The notes beneath the pieces were generated by a model that made no database searches, was not told the DNA's origin, and saw only the letters and a program-made list of their open reading frames with translations. From Rhizobium sp. FKL33 (GTDB lineage: Bacteria; Pseudomonadota; Alphaproteobacteria; Rhizobiales; Rhizobiaceae), in the NCBI RefSeq assembly GCF_005222915.1, contig NZ_STFX01000052.1, positions 791 to 64,790 of the forward strand: 64,000 bases of DNA. Direction: 5' to 3'. The translations under genes and the position numbers were made by a program. Below are positions 27,528 through 35,484 of this stretch, piece by piece; positions within the stretch are counted from its first letter, which is position 1, and the number at the start of each line of letters is the position of its first letter.

Positions 27528-28238
27528 ATGAAAACTATCGGCCTGATCGGCGGCATGAGCTGGGAAAGCACCGCTGTCTACTACGCAAATCTCAACCGCA
27601 TGGCGCGCGCCGCCTATGGCGGACTGGCATCCGCGGATATTCTCCTGCGCTCGGTGAATTTCGACGAAATCGTCGCATTGCAAAAGGCCGGCCGCTGGGA
27701 GCGCGCGGCCGCCATTCTCGCCGACACAGCAGCAAAGCTGGAAAAAGCCGGCGCCGATTGCGTGCTGATCTGCACCAACACCATGCACAAGGTCGCCGAC
27801 GAGGTCGAAGCTGCCGTATCCGTTCCCCTCCTCCACATCATCGACGAAACCGCGCTGGCGCTGAAGGCTGCGGGCAAACGCAAGCCGCTTCTGCTCGCCA
27901 CCCGCTACACGATGGAGGACGGCTTCTATCATCGCCGCTTCGCGACCCACGGCCTTGAAGTCGCCACGCCCAACGAGACGGGTCGCGCCCGCGTCCACGC
28001 CATTATTTTCGAGGAACTCTGCGCCGGACAGGTGCTCGACGGCTCCCGCGCCGATCTCACGGCGCTCATCGACACGGCTGCTGACCAGGGTTGCGACAGC
28101 GTCATCCTCGGCTGCACGGAAATCTGCCTGAGCCTCGACCCGGACAAGACGCCGCTTCCAGGCTTTGATTCCACCGCCATCCACTGCCGCGCCGCCGCCC
28201 GCTTCGCTTTTCCGGCCGAATTGCGTCTCAGCGCATAA
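27528..28238 (+). CDS. Aspartate/glutamate racemase family protein
   Basis: 236 aa, two-domain cofactor-independent racemase fold. GLIGGMSWESTAVYYANLNR is the family N-terminus. The first catalytic Cys lies in ADCVLICTNTMHKVADEVE at about residue 83 and the second in CDSVILGCTEICLSL at about residue 195, so both acid/base Cys are present. Predicted role: racemisation of Asp or a related amino acid in the cytoplasm. ATG 27528 has GGGGACAAG upstream. Likely controlled by the divergent Lrp-type regulator. Confidence 0.88.
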   Translation: MKTIGLIGGMSWESTAVYYANLNRMARAAYGGLASADILLRSVNFDEIVALQKAGRWERAAAILADTAAKLEKAGADCVLICTNTMHKVADEVEAAVSVPLLHIIDETALALKAAGKRKPLLLATRYTMEDGFYHRRFATHGLEVATPNETGRARVHAIIFEELCAGQVLDGSRADLTALIDTAADQGCDSVILGCTEICLSLDPDKTPLPGFDSTAIHCRAAARFAFPAELRLSA

Positions 28239-28265
28239 CGAATAGCAAAAAATCGCGCTTGATTT

Positions 28266-28306
28266 GGAAATGATCATTCCCTATTAAATGGGAAACGATC
28301 ATTTCC
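28266..28306. promoter_or_regulatory. Inverted-repeat operator of the TetR gene
   Basis: GGAAATGATCATTCCC (28266-28281) and GGGAAACGATCATTTCC (28290-28306) are inverted copies 8 bp apart, 14 bp before the TetR start at 28320. Each half also contains the near-palindromic core ATGATCAT/CGATCATT. Confidence 0.75.
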
Positions 28307-28319
28307 GAAAGGCGCAATC

Positions 28320-28931
28320 ATGTCCGATACGCTCGATCTGCAGAAAAGTCGCGGTCGCCCGCGTGAGTTCGACACCGAAGCGGCGCTCGACGCCGCGATG
28401 GCGCTGTTCATCGAGCGCGGTTACGCCGCGACCGCGGTCAGCGATCTCGGCGAGGCGATGGGGCTCACCGCAGGCAGCATCTACAAAGCCTTCGGCGACA
28501 AGCGCGGCGTCTTTGTTGCCGCCCTCGAACGCTACACTTCCACCCGCGATCTGCGCATCGCCGACCATCTCGCGGACGCCGCCAATGGCCGCGAACGCCT
28601 CAAGCTGCTGATCGATTATTACGCCGGCAACTCCCATGGCGAGTCAGGCCGCCGCGGCTGCCTGGTGATCGGTTCGGCTCGCGATATGGCTCTGTTCGAT
28701 CCCGAACTGCGGACCCGCATCGAAAAAGCCGTCGCCGTGCGTGAGAGCTTGATCCTCGACACGATCCGCGGTGGGCAGGCCGACGCCTCGATCCCCGGAC
28801 ATGTCGATGCCGAGGCGACGGCCAAAGCCTTGCTCTGCCTGCTCTACGGCATGCGCGTCATCGGCAAGACCGGACGCAGCGAGGCGGAAATGCGCGCCAT
28901 CGCCGCCACCGCCATGAAACTTCTCGACTGA
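28320..28931 (+). CDS. TetR/AcrR family transcriptional regulator
   Basis: 203 aa. The helix-turn-helix spans about residues 14-60, with ATAVSDLGEAMGLTAGSIYK and AFGDKRGVF. The C-terminal domain includes GESGRRGCLVIGSARDMALF with a Cys in the ligand region, as in regulators of the YcdC/NemR-like type that sense electrophiles or oxidants. The adjacent operator at 28266-28306 indicates autorepression. The MFS exporter follows 37 bp downstream on the same strand, so it is the probable regulated target. Confidence 0.92.
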   Translation: MSDTLDLQKSRGRPREFDTEAALDAAMALFIERGYAATAVSDLGEAMGLTAGSIYKAFGDKRGVFVAALERYTSTRDLRIADHLADAANGRERLKLLIDYYAGNSHGESGRRGCLVIGSARDMALFDPELRTRIEKAVAVRESLILDTIRGGQADASIPGHVDAEATAKALLCLLYGMRVIGKTGRSEAEMRAIAATAMKLLD

Positions 28932-28968
28932 TCCCCTCCCAAGACGCCAACCTCGATCGGAGCCTCCG

Positions 28969-30195
28969 ATGTCCATCTCCGCCACTGCCGAAGGCGCACG
29001 CGCGCCACGGGCGATTTCGCCTTTGCTGACTTTCCTGTTCGCCGCGACCTGCGGCCTCGTCGCCGCCAATCTCTATTACGCCCAGCCGTTGGCCGGGCCG
29101 ATCAGCCTCGAACTCGGCATGAGCCCGGCCGCCGCAGGCCTGATCGTCACCCTCACCCAGATCGGCTATGGCCTCGGCCTGCTCTTCCTGGTGCCGCTCG
29201 GGGATCTCCTAGAAAACCGCCGCCTCGTGCTCGGCCTCATCCTCGCCGCCGGGCTCGCATTGCTCGGCGCGGGATTTTCGACCACGGCCGGCCTGTTCCT
29301 CGCCTCCTCGCTCGCCATCGGCCTCGCCTCGGTCGCAGTCCAGGTCGTCGTGCCCTTCGCCGCCGGCATGGCGCCGGATCACGCACGCGGCCGCGTCGTC
29401 GGCAATGTCATGTCGGGTCTGATGGTCGGCATCATGCTGGCGCGGCCCTTTTCGAGCTTCCTGTCGGAATTCATGTCCTGGCGCGCCGTCTATTTCATCA
29501 CCGCTGCGCTGATGGCGGTGATCGCGCTGATCCTCCGGCTGAACATCCCGCAACGCCGCCCCGTAGCCCGCATGCGCTATGGCGCGCTGCTTGCATCTAT
29601 GGCCAAGCTCGCCGCCACCGAACGCGTGCTGCAGCGCCGCGCGATCTATCAGGCCGGCATGTTCGCCGCCTTCAGCCTGTTCTGGACCGCCTCGCCACTC
29701 CTGCTCGCCAGCCCCGCCTTCGGCCTCAGCCAGACCGGCATCGCGCTCTTCGCCCTGGCGGGGGCCGCCGGCGCAGTCGCCTCGCCGATCGCCGGCCGGC
29801 TCGCCGATCGCGGATTGACCCGCTTCGCCACGATCGCGGCAATGCTGATGGCGATCGCCGCCTTCCTGATCAGCCATGTCGCCACCGACGGGTCCTTGCT
29901 GGCGCTGGGTCTGATGGTCGCCGCCGCCATCATCCTCGATTTCGGCGTCACCACCAGCCTCGTCTGCGGCCAGCGCGCCATCTTCGGCCTGTCGCCAGAA
30001 AACCGCAGCCGGTTGAACGGCCTGTTCATGGCCTTCTTCTTCGCGGGCGGCGCGGTCGGCTCGGCGTTGGGCGGTTGGGCTTACGCGACAGGCGGCTGGG
30101 AACGGACGAGTTGGGTCGGCCTCGCTTTCCCCACACTCGCTCTCCTCGCGCTCCTCACCGAATTCCGGCCGGGCCGGACTGCACGGAAATCATAG
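28969..30195 (+). CDS. MFS transporter
   Basis: 408 aa with twelve predicted transmembrane helices in two six-helix halves. GLVAANLYYAQPLAGPISLE at helix 1 and the loop-2/3 region GDLLENRRLVLG (variant of G-x3-D-R-x-G-R) fit the major facilitator superfamily drug or metabolite exporters (YnfM/AraJ-like). It is probably one operon with the TetR gene just upstream. Substrate unknown. Confidence 0.9.
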   Translation: MSISATAEGARAPRAISPLLTFLFAATCGLVAANLYYAQPLAGPISLELGMSPAAAGLIVTLTQIGYGLGLLFLVPLGDLLENRRLVLGLILAAGLALLGAGFSTTAGLFLASSLAIGLASVAVQVVVPFAAGMAPDHARGRVVGNVMSGLMVGIMLARPFSSFLSEFMSWRAVYFITAALMAVIALILRLNIPQRRPVARMRYGALLASMAKLAATERVLQRRAIYQAGMFAAFSLFWTASPLLLASPAFGLSQTGIALFALAGAAGAVASPIAGRLADRGLTRFATIAAMLMAIAAFLISHVATDGSLLALGLMVAAAIILDFGVTTSLVCGQRAIFGLSPENRSRLNGLFMAFFFAGGAVGSALGGWAYATGGWERTSWVGLAFPTLALLALLTEFRPGRTARKS

Positions 30196-30261
30196 TCGCG
30201 GATGTCTTCGCCTCGGATGCGCAGGCTGGTATCATCCGGCCCGCACATCCGGAGGCATTTC

Positions 30262-30621
30262 ATGCGCATCAAGACAATTTTTCTCGCTCTGGCCCTCACC
30301 GCGACGGCCGGGGCGGCGTCCGCCGAGAAACTTTGCGGCTGGATCGAAAACCCCACGCCCGGCAACTGGTGGCTCACCGATCGCGACGGCTCGTGGATCC
30401 TCGCCGCACAGGGTGCCGCCGAAGCCGAGGGCATGGATCTGATCGGCGATATCTCGGCCGGCGACTATGTCGCGACCAACGGCAATTACGGCTACGGCTG
30501 CGCCTGCGTGGACGCCGAGGTCGACGTCTCGGAAAGCCGCATCGTCAGCATTTCGAGCTTCAAGCAATTGCCGCTGAAGACCTGCAAGCGCGACAAGGCG
30601 CTGAAAGCACCCTCCGAATAG
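30262..30621 (+). CDS. DUF4087 domain-containing secreted protein
   Basis: 119 aa. The signal peptide MRIKTIFLALALTATAGAAS has cleavage likely after ASA. The mature part KLCGWIENPTPGNWWLTDRD, with a Cys pattern (KLCGW, YGCACVD, LKTCKR), matches the small Cys-rich DUF4087 family. ATG 30262 follows GGAGG at 30251-30255; the longer open frame is not needed. Periplasmic; function unknown. Confidence 0.85.
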   Translation: MRIKTIFLALALTATAGAASAEKLCGWIENPTPGNWWLTDRDGSWILAAQGAAEAEGMDLIGDISAGDYVATNGNYGYGCACVDAEVDVSESRIVSISSFKQLPLKTCKRDKALKAPSE

Positions 30622-30656
30622 AGACGGGACAGAACTTCCGGGCTCGGCTCGTCAAC

Positions 30657-31166
30657 TCAGATGGTCGAGCCCGGAGGCAGCGCGTAAGCGACCTGGGTGA
30701 TCCAGTTTGCCGGATCGGGATCATGCAGCATGCTGCGATGAAAAATGTTCAGACAGCAGGCGAAGGCGACGCCATCCGCGCTTGCACTCTGCACCGGAGG
30801 GCAATTCATGACGCCCATCCAGCCGCGCAGCATGGCGTGGACCTCGCGAAGCTTGTCGTAGTGTCCATGCCAATACACGGTCATGAAGGGACCGCCCGAC
30901 AGAGAGGCCGCGCGGAACGGCGTCTTCGCGGTGACGAGGCGGGGCGTAAAATATCCGAACTCGATCTCCATCTCGCCATTCGGGGCGAAGAGATTGTAGC
31001 GAAAGAAGGCCCGACCGTAATCCGTCACCTGCTGGCGGCTCAGTTCGGCCCTGACCTCGCCAAGAAAGACCTGCGCCTGAGTCATCAGCTGTCGCGCATT
31101 CAAACGCGACCGCAAGGAGAGATAGGGCTGCTTCTTGAAACGCACCCTTTCGGGCAAAGTCAACAT
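30657..31166 (-). CDS. Stand-alone GyrI-like (effector-binding) domain protein
   Basis: 169 aa. The fold is the bacterial transcription-activator effector-binding (GyrI/SbmC-like) domain: FLGEVRAELSRQQVTDYGRA, MEIEFGYFTPRLV, then GPFMTVYWHGHYDKLREVH and the acidic/aromatic residues of the ligand pocket. No DNA-binding domain is attached, so it is a free small-molecule-binding protein. Start ATG 31166. It is convergent with the DUF4087 gene (35 bp apart). Ligand unknown. Confidence 0.75.
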   Translation of the reverse strand: MLTLPERVRFKKQPYLSLRSRLNARQLMTQAQVFLGEVRAELSRQQVTDYGRAFFRYNLFAPNGEMEIEFGYFTPRLVTAKTPFRAASLSGGPFMTVYWHGHYDKLREVHAMLRGWMGVMNCPPVQSASADGVAFACCLNIFHRSMLHDPDPANWITQVAYALPPGSTI

Positions 31167-31733
31167 TAGGAAAAATCCCGACCGTTTGCCGCGTTGTTTT
31201 CAACGCTCACAGGAGAAGCCTATAGAACCGGCTTACGTCAAAGAAAAGTCCTTCGGCCGAATGCAGCCCTGCTCTTGGCGGTATTTGAACCATTTCTTGG
31301 AGTCATGGTTTCAGTTAACGATGAACACTGAGATTTTTAATAGAATTGTAAATTTCACAAACAGCGTCGCCGCACTGGCGTGCAGAAAAGACCGTCCGAC
31401 AGCGCTGGCGCGCAAGAGCGGTCGGAAAACTGTGAAACAGTAAATTAGAGTATCTCAGCTTATCCGGCAGAATGAAGCGGATAAGCTGAGATACGCTCTC
31501 AAGAAGCGACCGTCGCGAAGAGGCCAAGACCGAAGGATCATTGATAAGAACGGATGTGATGGCCTGGACGCTCCCCGGCGGCCGTTTTCCGGGTCACTCG
31601 AAGGGCTGGTCGCTTTTGGCTTCCGCACGACGACGAAAACCCTCGCCAGACCTTTCGGTACGACGGTGGCGCTCTGCTAGCCGGAAGACAAAAACGATCC
31701 GGCCATATGAATTCTTATCAACGATGCTTGGCG
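31167..31733. other. Intergenic with a long hairpin, no gene called
   Basis: About 570 bp between the GyrI-like gene and pdxJ. The plus-strand open frames here (31135-31443 and 31541-31943) have no similarity I recognise and partly run antisense to real genes. The only clear structure is the 17-bp perfect hairpin at 31450-31494. Confidence 0.5.
31450..31494. repeat. Perfect 17-bp inverted repeat
   Basis: GTATCTCAGCTTATCCG (31450-31466) and its exact complement CGGATAAGCTGAGATAC (31478-31494) are separated by 11 nt. Additional pairing (AGA/TCT) extends just outside. No T-run follows on either strand, so a simple terminator is unlikely; a dispersed palindromic element is possible. Confidence 0.75.
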
Positions 31734-32486
31734 TTAGAGCTGCTGGCCGAGCGCCCGCCGGAACCGACGCACGGTTTCCGACATGCCATAAAGAAGCGCA
31801 TCGGCCGTCAGGGCGTGACCTATGGACGCTTCGTCAGCATAGGGGATGCGGGCCATCAGCGCCGGCAGGTTATCGACCGTCAGATCATGGCCAATGTTGA
31901 CGCCGAGGCCGAGGCTATGGGCGCTATCCGCCGTCGCGCCTAGTTTTTCGATCCAGCTCGCGGCCGCAGACGCATCGTTAAAACAGCCGCCATAGGGGCC
32001 GGTATACAGCTCGATACGACCGGCGCCGGCGTCCTTGGCGATGGCGACGAGGTCGGAGCCGATGCCGCCATCGACGAACAGTGACGGACGCATGCCGCCG
32101 TCGAGAAGACGTCTGCAGATATCCTTGAGGAGACCCCCGTTGGCGGCGAGATCCCAGCCGTGATCGGACGTTGCCTGAGACGGATCATCCGGCACCAGCG
32201 TCACCTGATCCGGTCGGGCAGCTTCGACCAATTGCAGGAAATCTTCGGAAGGATAGCCTTCAATATTGAATTCGCGACCGGGAAATTCGCGGTCGATCAA
32301 CTGACGCAGCGCCGGCACATCGGAAAAACGGATGTGGCGCTGGTCAGGTCTTGGATGAACAGTCAGTCCGCCGGCGCCCGCTTCAAGCGCGACGCGGCCC
32401 AGGCCCACGACGCTCGGCCATGGCAAATCGCGACGATTCCGCAACATCGCGACGGCGTTGAGGTTCACCGATAGGCTGGCGGCCAT
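31734..32486 (-). CDS. pdxJ: Pyridoxine 5'-phosphate synthase
   Basis: 250 aa TIM-barrel enzyme of the DXP-dependent vitamin B6 pathway; it condenses 1-deoxyxylulose 5-phosphate with 3-amino-2-oxopropyl phosphate. [20 protein letters not shown] is the N-terminus. [20 protein letters not shown] holds the catalytic His/Arg. [15 protein letters not shown] and [19 protein letters not shown] follow (family: E72 and the VPE/VPD motif), then [13 protein letters not shown] and [14 protein letters not shown]. Length normal for the family. Transcribed alone. Confidence 0.95.
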   Translation of the reverse strand: MAASLSVNLNAVAMLRNRRDLPWPSVVGLGRVALEAGAGGLTVHPRPDQRHIRFSDVPALRQLIDREFPGREFNIEGYPSEDFLQLVEAARPDQVTLVPDDPSQATSDHGWDLAANGGLLKDICRRLLDGGMRPSLFVDGGIGSDLVAIAKDAGAGRIELYTGPYGGCFNDASAAASWIEKLGATADSAHSLGLGVNIGHDLTVDNLPALMARIPYADEASIGHALTADALLYGMSETVRRFRRALGQQL

Positions 32487-32938
32487 GACAAGACACTCCC
32501 AATTCCATGTCCCGGTTTAACTACCCGAAGGCCCCTGCCGACTCCAGCCACTTTTCTTCATCTGTCCACGCGCAAATTTGATCAATCACAAAGTTGGCGC
32601 TAGGTTTATCAGGCAGTATATGCTGGTGTGGGGGTGAGATGCGCCCTACGAAAGAAGGTGCTGGAAACAATGATTTTCCATTACCTGTAATTGAAAAATG
32701 ATGTATAAGGATTATCGAATATTAGAGAGCGCTTCGTCGCTTTTGTGCGGGAAGTTTGCTGATATCAAGATAATTTTTGCCCGGACGCCGCATTTGGCGA
32801 AGATGCAGACGGCAACCGGAGGTGCATGAAGCACGAGTTAGCAGGAGATACCCGAACTGCGGCTATGTTGCACAAAAAGCCGCGGACGGGGAGAGGAAAC
32901 GCCGATCCGGCCAGAGAGACCGGAGAGAGTAGGATGTG
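32487..32938. other. Intergenic, no gene seen
   Basis: About 450 bp between pdxJ and the divergently oriented MerR-type gene. An AT-rich stretch (32680-32720) could hold promoters for one or both. A purine-rich stretch (GGAGAGAGTAGGA) just before 32936 supplies the ribosome binding site of the next gene. Confidence 0.5.
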
Positions 32939-33637
32939 ATGCAAGAGCATAGCCAGGATCGCCTCCAATTCGTCCAGGACGAGCCATCTGACTGGCAGAG
33001 GATAACCCATCTTCCGGAAACGCCGCTTCCGCGTCCTCTTCCGGATCATCCGCTGCCCATCGCCGAAATGGCGAATTTCTTCGGCGTAACGCATCGAACC
33101 CTGCATTTTTACGAGGAAAAGGGGCTTTTGCTGCCCGATCGCCATGGCGCAATGCGGATCTATCCGCATCGGCAGATCCGCATGATGGGTCTCATCAATC
33201 TCTGCCGGGAAACCGGCATGGCGATTGTGCAGATTCAGGATCTGCTGACCGACCTCACCTATTCGGAGAGCGTTGCGGAAAGCGAGGCCAAACTCAGGGC
33301 TGCGCTGATCACCCGCCGCAACGAACTGGTCTCCGAGGAGTCGCTGATCCGCCGCCAGATGCAGCAGATCACCACTGCATTGCAGGAAATGGACGCCGCA
33401 CGCGACGATGCCGACAACCAGAACTTCCCCGCCCATCCGCCATTCCTTAGCGACAGCGAGTTCCGCTGCCTGAAACTGATGGCCGAGGGCTACAATCCGG
33501 TTCGCATTTCCAAATCCCTGGACGTTGCTCTCGAGCAGGTCCTGTCCATGGAAGCCGGGATCGTCCGCAAATTCAGCGCTTCCAACCGCTTCCAGGCGGT
33601 GGCGAAGGCTGTCTTGCTCGGAATAGTAGGGGATTGA
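32939..33637 (+). CDS. MerR-type regulator with C-terminal LuxR-like helix-turn-helix
   Basis: 232 aa. The MerR winged helix is at about residues 40-105 (LPIAEMANFFGVTHRTLHFY, then GLLLPDRHGAMRIYPHRQIR). A coiled coil (about 118-155, rich in E, R and Q) would dimerise it. The C-terminus (about 170-230) starts with LSDSEFRCLKLMAEGYNPVR, then ISKSLDVALEQVLSMEAGIV and KFSASNRFQAVAKAVLLGIV, the layout of a LuxR/GerE four-helix domain. Two DNA-binding-type domains in one protein is unusual. GTG 32936 or ATG 32939 may start it. It precedes the DUF4405 gene on the same strand by 150 bp, a possible target. Confidence 0.8.
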   Translation: MQEHSQDRLQFVQDEPSDWQRITHLPETPLPRPLPDHPLPIAEMANFFGVTHRTLHFYEEKGLLLPDRHGAMRIYPHRQIRMMGLINLCRETGMAIVQIQDLLTDLTYSESVAESEAKLRAALITRRNELVSEESLIRRQMQQITTALQEMDAARDDADNQNFPAHPPFLSDSEFRCLKLMAEGYNPVRISKSLDVALEQVLSMEAGIVRKFSASNRFQAVAKAVLLGIVGD

Positions 33638-33787
33638 GGCGCCGCTTTCGCCTCAGACGAGTGCCCTATCTAAAAAAACTGCATCAGGACATGACGGTTG
33701 TCATTACTGATAAAATCGTCACTTTACAGGACGGTCGCCTGGACCATAGCAGTGGGGCAACTCACGACAGAACTCCAGGAGCCCAAA

Positions 33788-34288
33788 ATGTACACAATGC
33801 TGATGCGCTACGCGACGCCCCTGATCACCGGCTTGTTCGTGGTCAGCCTGGTGTCCGGCGTCGCGCTGTTCTTCCATATCGGCCAGGCCTATTTCCACGG
33901 CATGCATGAATGGCTGAGCATGGTGCTGATCCTGCCGTTCATCCTGCATCTGCTCAAGAACTGGCGGCCTTTCCTGAACTATTTCCGCCGCTCGCCGATG
34001 GCGATCGCGCTGGCTCTGAGCCTCGTCGCCGCACTGCCCTTCGTCTATCTGGGCGCTTCGGGCGCAGGCGGCGGAAATCCGGTGATGGGCGTCGTCAGGG
34101 CACTGGAGAAGAGTACGCTCGCCAATGCGGCGCCGGTGTTCGGCAAGTCGCCGGATGCGCTCAAAGCGGCGCTGGAGCAGAAGGGTTACTCCGTCGCCTC
34201 CACCGAAACGACGCTCGGCGATGTCGCCAAGGCGTCCAGCAAGGAGAGCTTTCAGCTGATCGGCGATCTCACCAAGCTCGATCCCTGA
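33788..34288 (+). CDS. DUF4405 membrane protein
   Basis: 166 aa. Three membrane helices are apparent: residues 9-29 (TPLITGLFVVSLVSGVALFF), 40-60 and 73-92. His residues at helix ends (FHIGQAYFHGMHEWLSM, then LHLLKNW) resemble the heme-ligand pattern of small b-type cytochrome-like DUF4405 proteins; heme binding is inference. The hydrophilic C-terminus (GKSPDALKAALEQKGYSV onwards) probably faces the periplasm. ATG 33788 has CAGGAG upstream; the earlier frame from 33698 has no support. Confidence 0.8.
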   Translation: MYTMLMRYATPLITGLFVVSLVSGVALFFHIGQAYFHGMHEWLSMVLILPFILHLLKNWRPFLNYFRRSPMAIALALSLVAALPFVYLGASGAGGGNPVMGVVRALEKSTLANAAPVFGKSPDALKAALEQKGYSVASTETTLGDVAKASSKESFQLIGDLTKLDP

Positions 34289-35416
34289 TCAGCGCACGAT
34301 GGTGAGCGTCTCGGCGGCGCGGGTGACGGCGGTGTAGAGCCAGCGTTCGCGGCTGTCGCGGAAGGCCCAGGCCTCGTCGAACAGCACGACATTGTTCCAT
34401 TGCGAGCCCTGCGCCTTGTGCACGGTCAGCGCATAGCCATAATCGAACTCGTCATAGCGCTTGCGCATCGACCAGGGGATCTCGCCGTCGATCTCCTCGA
34501 AGGCGGCTTTCAACAGCTTGATCTTGGCCGCGCCGCGATCCATGTCGTCGTCTTCCGGCCGCACCAGCAGATTGATGCCCGGCTTGGTCGTCTCCTTGGA
34601 CGACGACATCACCTGCCAGAGCGAGCCGTTGAGCAGTCCCTTGACCTGATCGTTCCTGAGGCAGACCAGCTTGTCGCCGGCTGCTGGATAGCAGCTCGCA
34701 AAGCCCTTGAGTTCGCGCAGACGCTGATTGTAGCGCTTGCGGGTCTTGTTGGTGCCGACCAGCACCTGATCGGCCTCCAGCACCAGCGCTTGCGTCACAT
34801 CGTTGCGCGAAATCACCTGGGCTGCGCCATAATCGCCATGCATGATCTCGCGTCCCTCGCGGATCTGCATGGCCAGCTGGATGATCGGATTGTCGCGCGC
34901 CTGACGGTGGATTTCCGTGAGCAGGAAATCCGGCTCCTGTTCGGTGAAGAACCCGCCGCCCGACACCGGCGGCAACTGGCCGGGATCGCCGAGCACCAGC
35001 ACTTTCGTGCCGAAACTGAGCAGATCCTTGCCGAGCGCCTCATCCACCATCGAGCATTCGTCGATGACGATCAGCGGCGCTTTGGCGACCGGGCTCTGAC
35101 GGTTGATGGAGAACATCGGGGCGATATTCGTCTTGCCCGTCACCTCGTCCTCCACCTCCTCCTCGCCTTTCGGGCGATAGATCAGCGAATGGATGGTCTT
35201 GGCGTTGGAGGCGCCGCGCGAGCGCAACACCTGCGCCGCCTTGCCGGTGAAGGCGGCGAACAGCACCTCGCCGTCGACATTCTCGGCGAAATGCTTGGCG
35301 AGCGTCGTCTTGCCGGTGCCGGCATAGCCGAACAGCCGGAACACCTGGCTCCGTCCGTCCTTCAGCCAGCGCGACACGGCCTGAAGCGCTTCATCCTGTT
35401 GGGTCGAAAATTGCAT
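34289..35416 (-). CDS. RecD-like ATP-dependent DNA helicase (SF1B)
   Basis: 375 aa. Walker A is LFGYAGTGKTTLAKHFAEN at about residue 30, motif Ia AAFTGKAAQVLRSRGASNA, Walker B PLIVIDECSMVDEALG at about 110, then PGQLPPVSGGGFF (motif III) and the C-terminal VHKAQGSQWNNVVLFDE (motif V). This is the short SF1B helicase related to RecD2/Dda and found as a single gene in many Alphaproteobacteria. ATG 35416 was chosen because similarity begins at MQFSTQQDEAL. It ends 1 bp after the DUF4405 stop on the opposite strand. Confidence 0.9.
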   Translation of the reverse strand: MQFSTQQDEALQAVSRWLKDGRSQVFRLFGYAGTGKTTLAKHFAENVDGEVLFAAFTGKAAQVLRSRGASNAKTIHSLIYRPKGEEEVEDEVTGKTNIAPMFSINRQSPVAKAPLIVIDECSMVDEALGKDLLSFGTKVLVLGDPGQLPPVSGGGFFTEQEPDFLLTEIHRQARDNPIIQLAMQIREGREIMHGDYGAAQVISRNDVTQALVLEADQVLVGTNKTRKRYNQRLRELKGFASCYPAAGDKLVCLRNDQVKGLLNGSLWQVMSSSKETTKPGINLLVRPEDDDMDRGAAKIKLLKAAFEEIDGEIPWSMRKRYDEFDYGYALTVHKAQGSQWNNVVLFDEAWAFRDSRERWLYTAVTRAAETLTIVR

Positions 35417-35484
35417 AGAGCCTTCTGGCAGGATTCTATCCTGCGGCGCAAGCGGAAGGCGCAAAGCAGACCCCGCAGGATCTT

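Noticed and set aside
32487-32938. Possible small genes upstream of the MerR-type gene
   Set aside because: No open frame with a ribosome binding site and coding composition was convincing.
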